Assembly (NCBI GenBank): GCA_023228865.1
Contig: JALOAH010000045.1
Coordinates: 1 to 37,869 of the forward strand
DNA from: Porticoccaceae bacterium
Lineage (GTDB): Bacteria; Pseudomonadota; Gammaproteobacteria; Pseudomonadales; Porticoccaceae
Length of the DNA stretch: 37,869 nt
Reading direction: 5' to 3'
Every line of letters starts with the position of its first letter. Position 1 is the stretch's first letter. This document shows positions 35,882-37,869 of this stretch, piece after piece. Below the pieces are notes generated by a model, which was not told the origin of the DNA, did no database searches, and saw only the letters and a program-made list of their open reading frames with translations. The position numbers and the translations under genes were made by a program.

Positions 35882-36492
35882 GCCAGCATCTCCTCTACTT
35901 TCTTCAGAGCCGGAACAGTCACCAGCACCTTTTCGAAACCGATCAGACTGACAGGATCAATGGCCAGAGCGTCGCGAACATCAACCTTGTGCAAATTTCT
36001 GGAAGATAGATACAGATTGCGATCCACTTCTTCAGTGACGATCAGGACATTGCTGAGACCGTACTGATCCAGCTTTGCCACCAGTCCCTTGGTCTTGGGC
36101 TCGTCAAGGGAAAAACCCTCAACCACCACCAGGCGATCCTGGCGAACCAGCTCAGAAAAAATGGAACGCAACGCGGCGCGGTACATTTTCTTGTTGAGCT
36201 TTTGGCTGTGATCCTGCGGGCGGGCGGCAAAGGTAACGCCGCCGGTGCGCCACAGGGGGCTGCGAATGGTACCGGCACGGGCACGGCCACTGCCTTTCTG
36301 GCGCCAGGGCTTTTTGCCACCACCAGAAACCTCAGAGCGGGTTTTCTGCTGCACACTACCCTGCCTGCCGCCAGCCATATAGGCGACAACAGCCTGGTGC
36401 ACCAGATCCTGATTAAACTCTTTGGCGAAGGTCGCATCGGAAACAGTCAATGTTCCAGCGGCGCCTTCTGCACTTGCAATATTCAATTCCAT
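35878..36492 (-). CDS. rplD: 50S ribosomal protein L4
   Basis: L4 reaches into the exit tunnel with an extended loop. In E. coli it represses its own operon through the long S10 leader. The 204 residues carry the loop region [20 protein letters not shown] followed by [20 protein letters not shown]. The leader ahead of rpsJ here is short (about 63 nt), so the E. coli type of L4 control is unlikely in the same form. Confidence 0.98.
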   Translation of the reverse strand: MELNIASAEGAAGTLTVSDATFAKEFNQDLVHQAVVAYMAGGRQGSVQQKTRSEVSGGGKKPWRQKGSGRARAGTIRSPLWRTGGVTFAARPQDHSQKLNKKMYRAALRSIFSELVRQDRLVVVEGFSLDEPKTKGLVAKLDQYGLSNVLIVTEEVDRNLYLSSRNLHKVDVRDALAIDPVSLIGFEKVLVTVPALKKVEEMLA

Positions 36493-36504
36493 AGGTTGAT
36501 CCCC

Positions 36505-37140
36505 TTAGGACTTCACAGCGGGACGAACGATAACGTCGCCACCGGGGGCGCCAGGTACAGCACCCTTGATCAACAACAGGTTGCGCTCGGCATCGACGCG
36601 CACGACTTCGAGATTCTGCACAGTCACCTGCTCAGCACCCATATGACCGGACATTTTCTTGCCCTTAAAAACCCGACCTGGAGTCTGGTTTTGACCAATG
36701 GACCCTGGCGCACGGTGAGACAGCGAGTTGCCGTGGGTTGCATCCTGGGTAGCGAAGTTCCAGCGCTTGATAACGCCCTGAAAGCCCTTACCCTTGGATA
36801 CACCAGTCACATCAACTTTCTGGCCAGCTTCAAAGCGCTCGACAGTGATAAGGGAACCGATCTCAAATTGCTCATCGATTCCATCCAAACGGAACTCCCA
36901 CAAGCCGCGACCAGCTTCGACACCAGCTTTTGCATAGTGGCCAGCCACAGGCTTGGAAACACGAGAGGGACGACGACTGCCCGTAGCCACCTGCACCGCA
37001 GAATAGCCATCAGTCTCGTCATTTTTGACCTGAGTGACGCGATTGGGATCAACCTCAACCACGGTCACCGGAATAGACAAACCTTCGTCAGTAAAGACGC
37101 GAGTCATGCCGCATTTACGGCCGACAATTCCAACACTCAT
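36505..37140 (-). CDS. rplC: 50S ribosomal protein L3
   Basis: L3 starts 50S assembly and extends to the peptidyl transferase centre. The 211 residues open [20 protein letters not shown]. They contain [20 protein letters not shown] at about 146-165, where Q150 corresponds to the glutamine methylated by PrmB in E. coli. It lies 94 bases after rpsJ, the widest gap within the S10 part. Confidence 0.98.
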   Translation of the reverse strand: MSVGIVGRKCGMTRVFTDEGLSIPVTVVEVDPNRVTQVKNDETDGYSAVQVATGSRRPSRVSKPVAGHYAKAGVEAGRGLWEFRLDGIDEQFEIGSLITVERFEAGQKVDVTGVSKGKGFQGVIKRWNFATQDATHGNSLSHRAPGSIGQNQTPGRVFKGKKMSGHMGAEQVTVQNLEVVRVDAERNLLLIKGAVPGAPGGDVIVRPAVKS

Positions 37141-37204
37141 TTTTTAACCTCTTTGTGTACGGGGCTTTTACCCGCTATGGCCACCCATTTCAGAGCGTTA
37201 CACA

Positions 37205-37217
37205 CCCCCTTGCGGGG
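37205..37217 (-). other. Small GC hairpin in the rpsJ-rplC gap
   Basis: On the reverse strand CCCC-GCAA-GGGG (37217-37206) forms a compact hairpin with a GNRA tetraloop, without a following T tract. It is unlikely to terminate. It may protect mRNA ends or bind protein in this 94-base gap. Confidence 0.4.
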
Positions 37218-37232
37218 CTTTAGGCTTGGCGC

Positions 37233-37250
37233 GATCAGCCTAGGCTGATC
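37233..37250. repeat. Perfect 18-bp palindrome across the rpsJ stop codon
   Basis: GATCAGCCTAGGCTGATC is a perfect palindrome that includes the last four codons and stop (TGA) of rpsJ. It has no unpaired centre, so as RNA the inner base pairs must open to form a loop. It could be chance, an mRNA element or a protein-binding site. Confidence 0.5.
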
Positions 37251-37546
37251 TGTACATCAACACCTGCAGCCAAGTCCAGCTTCATCAGAGCATCCACGGT
37301 TTTGTCCGTAGGCTCTACAATATCAAGCAGGCGCTTGTGTGTGCGGATCTCATACTGATCACGCGCATCCTTGTTAACATGCGGCGAAATCAAAATAGTA
37401 AACCTTTCCTTGCGAGTCGGCAGCGGAATGGGGCCGCGAATTTGGGCACCGGTACGCTTTGCCGTCTCGACGATTTCCTGTGTCGAAGCATCAATCAACT
37501 TGTGATCAAACGACTTCAAACGAATTCTTATGCGCTGATTCTGCAT
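37235..37546 (-). CDS. rpsJ: 30S ribosomal protein S10 (NusE)
   Basis: S10 is part of the 30S head and, as NusE with NusB, part of rRNA antitermination complexes. The 103 residues begin [19 protein letters not shown] and contain [20 protein letters not shown] and the ending [20 protein letters not shown]. It is the first gene of the ribosomal super-operon. The nearest GGAG lies 11 bases before the ATG, rather far. Confidence 0.98.
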   Translation of the reverse strand: MQNQRIRIRLKSFDHKLIDASTQEIVETAKRTGAQIRGPIPLPTRKERFTILISPHVNKDARDQYEIRTHKRLLDIVEPTDKTVDALMKLDLAAGVDVQISLG

Positions 37547-37615
37547 TGAATCACAAACTCCACTGAGAACGATTAACAGCTTTTTGCTGATTAACCCGTC
37601 GAAAAAGGAGGCGAG

Positions 37616-37644
37616 ATTTTAATTGCGCCCACCGGGTCTGTCAA
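37616..37644 (-). promoter_or_regulatory. S10 operon promoter
   Basis: On the reverse strand a perfect TTGACA (37644-37639) and TAAAAT (37621-37616) are separated by exactly 17 bases. Transcription would start near 37609, giving a leader of about 63 nt. The leader has two TTAATC copies flanking CAGC-aaaaa-GCTG, a small hairpin. The upstream A/T-rich stretch could be an UP element. Confidence 0.85.
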
Positions 37645-37704
37645 GCAAATATTCGGGAATTAATAAAGTATTTTTGCTGCCACTGCATCACGGCTGGCAA
37701 AGCC

Positions 37705-37734
37705 AAAAAAGGGCTCCATACGAAGCCCCTTTTT
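37705..37734 (-). terminator. Terminator of tuf
   Basis: On the reverse strand AAAAAGGGGCT (37734-37724), an 8-base loop and AGCCCTTTTTT (37715-37705) form a GC core flanked by A and T tracts. It lies 18 bases after the tuf stop. This separates tuf from the rpsJ promoter just downstream. Confidence 0.85.
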
Positions 37735-37752
37735 AGCGGCGAAACAACCAGC

Positions 37753-37869
37753 TTACTCGATAATCTTGGCCACGACACCGGCGCCCACAGTACGGCCGCC
37801 TTCACGGATCGCAAAGCGAAGACCTTCTTCCATGGCAATGGGGGCAATCAGCGTCACCACCATCTGCAC
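37753..37869 (-). CDS. tuf: Elongation factor Tu, C-terminal end (gene runs off the window)
   Basis: EF-Tu delivers aminoacyl-tRNA to the ribosome. Only the last 38 codons and the stop are inside the window. They read as the end of domain [23 protein letters not shown] followed by [15 protein letters not shown]. The position ahead of rpsJ is the usual one for tufA after fusA. Confidence 0.97.
   Translation of the reverse strand: MQMVVTLIAPIAMEEGLRFAIREGGRTVGAGVVAKIIE

Noticed and set aside
34682..36067. A 461-codon plus-strand open frame
   Set aside because: It lies wholly antisense to rpsS, rplB, rplW and rplD, which are unmistakable. Its protein shows no recognisable domain.
36202..37248. 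A 348-codon plus-strand open frame
   Set aside because: It is antisense to rplD, rplC and the end of rpsJ. It is a shadow of biased codon use in ribosomal protein genes.
1..37869. Mobile elements, CRISPR arrays, tRNA or rRNA genes
   Set aside because: I found no transposase, integrase, regularly spaced repeats, or cloverleaf-like gene on either strand. All gaps over 300 bases are covered by the 7513-8075 description.

Overview
The window is a contiguous piece of a gammaproteobacterial chromosome. It carries almost only housekeeping genes, with no transposon, phage or CRISPR array that I can see. Three blocks argue for a relative of Pseudomonas or the marine Cellvibrionales-like lineages: lptD-surA-pdxA-rsmA-apaG-apaH, the divergent amgK-murU pair, and xseB-ispA followed by dxs. 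This placement is inferred from gene order and protein character, not from a tree.

Layout. 1-2702 (minus strand): start of a DUF2750-like gene, rlmJ, and a PilU-type ATPase with an extra C-terminal domain. 2703-2998: divergent promoter region. 2999-6895 (plus): purE-purK, a tandem universal stress protein and a Na+-dependent (NSS family) transporter. 6931-7512 (minus): an HNH endonuclease gene. 7513-8075: a gap of about 560 bases. It contains the most interesting item, a minus-strand gene of about 150 nt for a GGA-rich small RNA. It has a 13-bp UUCG-capped terminator at one end and an 18-bp GacA-type palindrome upstream. 8076-11806 (plus): xseB-ispA, dxs and a small lipoprotein cytochrome c. 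11803-14747: a DUF815 ATPase, a helix-turn-helix protein with a basic tail, and an aspartate/aromatic aminotransferase. 14844-16617 (minus): murU and amgK, for peptidoglycan sugar recycling. 16754-23800 (plus): the lptD to apaH cluster. 23855-37546 (minus): the S10, spc and alpha ribosomal protein operons fused into one long run from rpsJ to rplQ. It includes secY and rpoA and is preceded by the end of tuf.

How it works together. The right third builds ribosomes, RNA polymerase alpha and the Sec channel. It is driven by a near-consensus promoter ahead of rpsJ and a second strong promoter ahead of rpsM, and ends at a strong hairpin shared with apaH. The middle serves the envelope (LptD, SurA, AmgK/MurU), isoprenoid precursors (Dxs, IspA) and cofactors (PdxA). 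The small RNA is predicted to titrate a CsrA/RsmA-type translational repressor under control of a GacS/GacA-like two-component system. That would make it the main regulatory hub in an otherwise conserved region.
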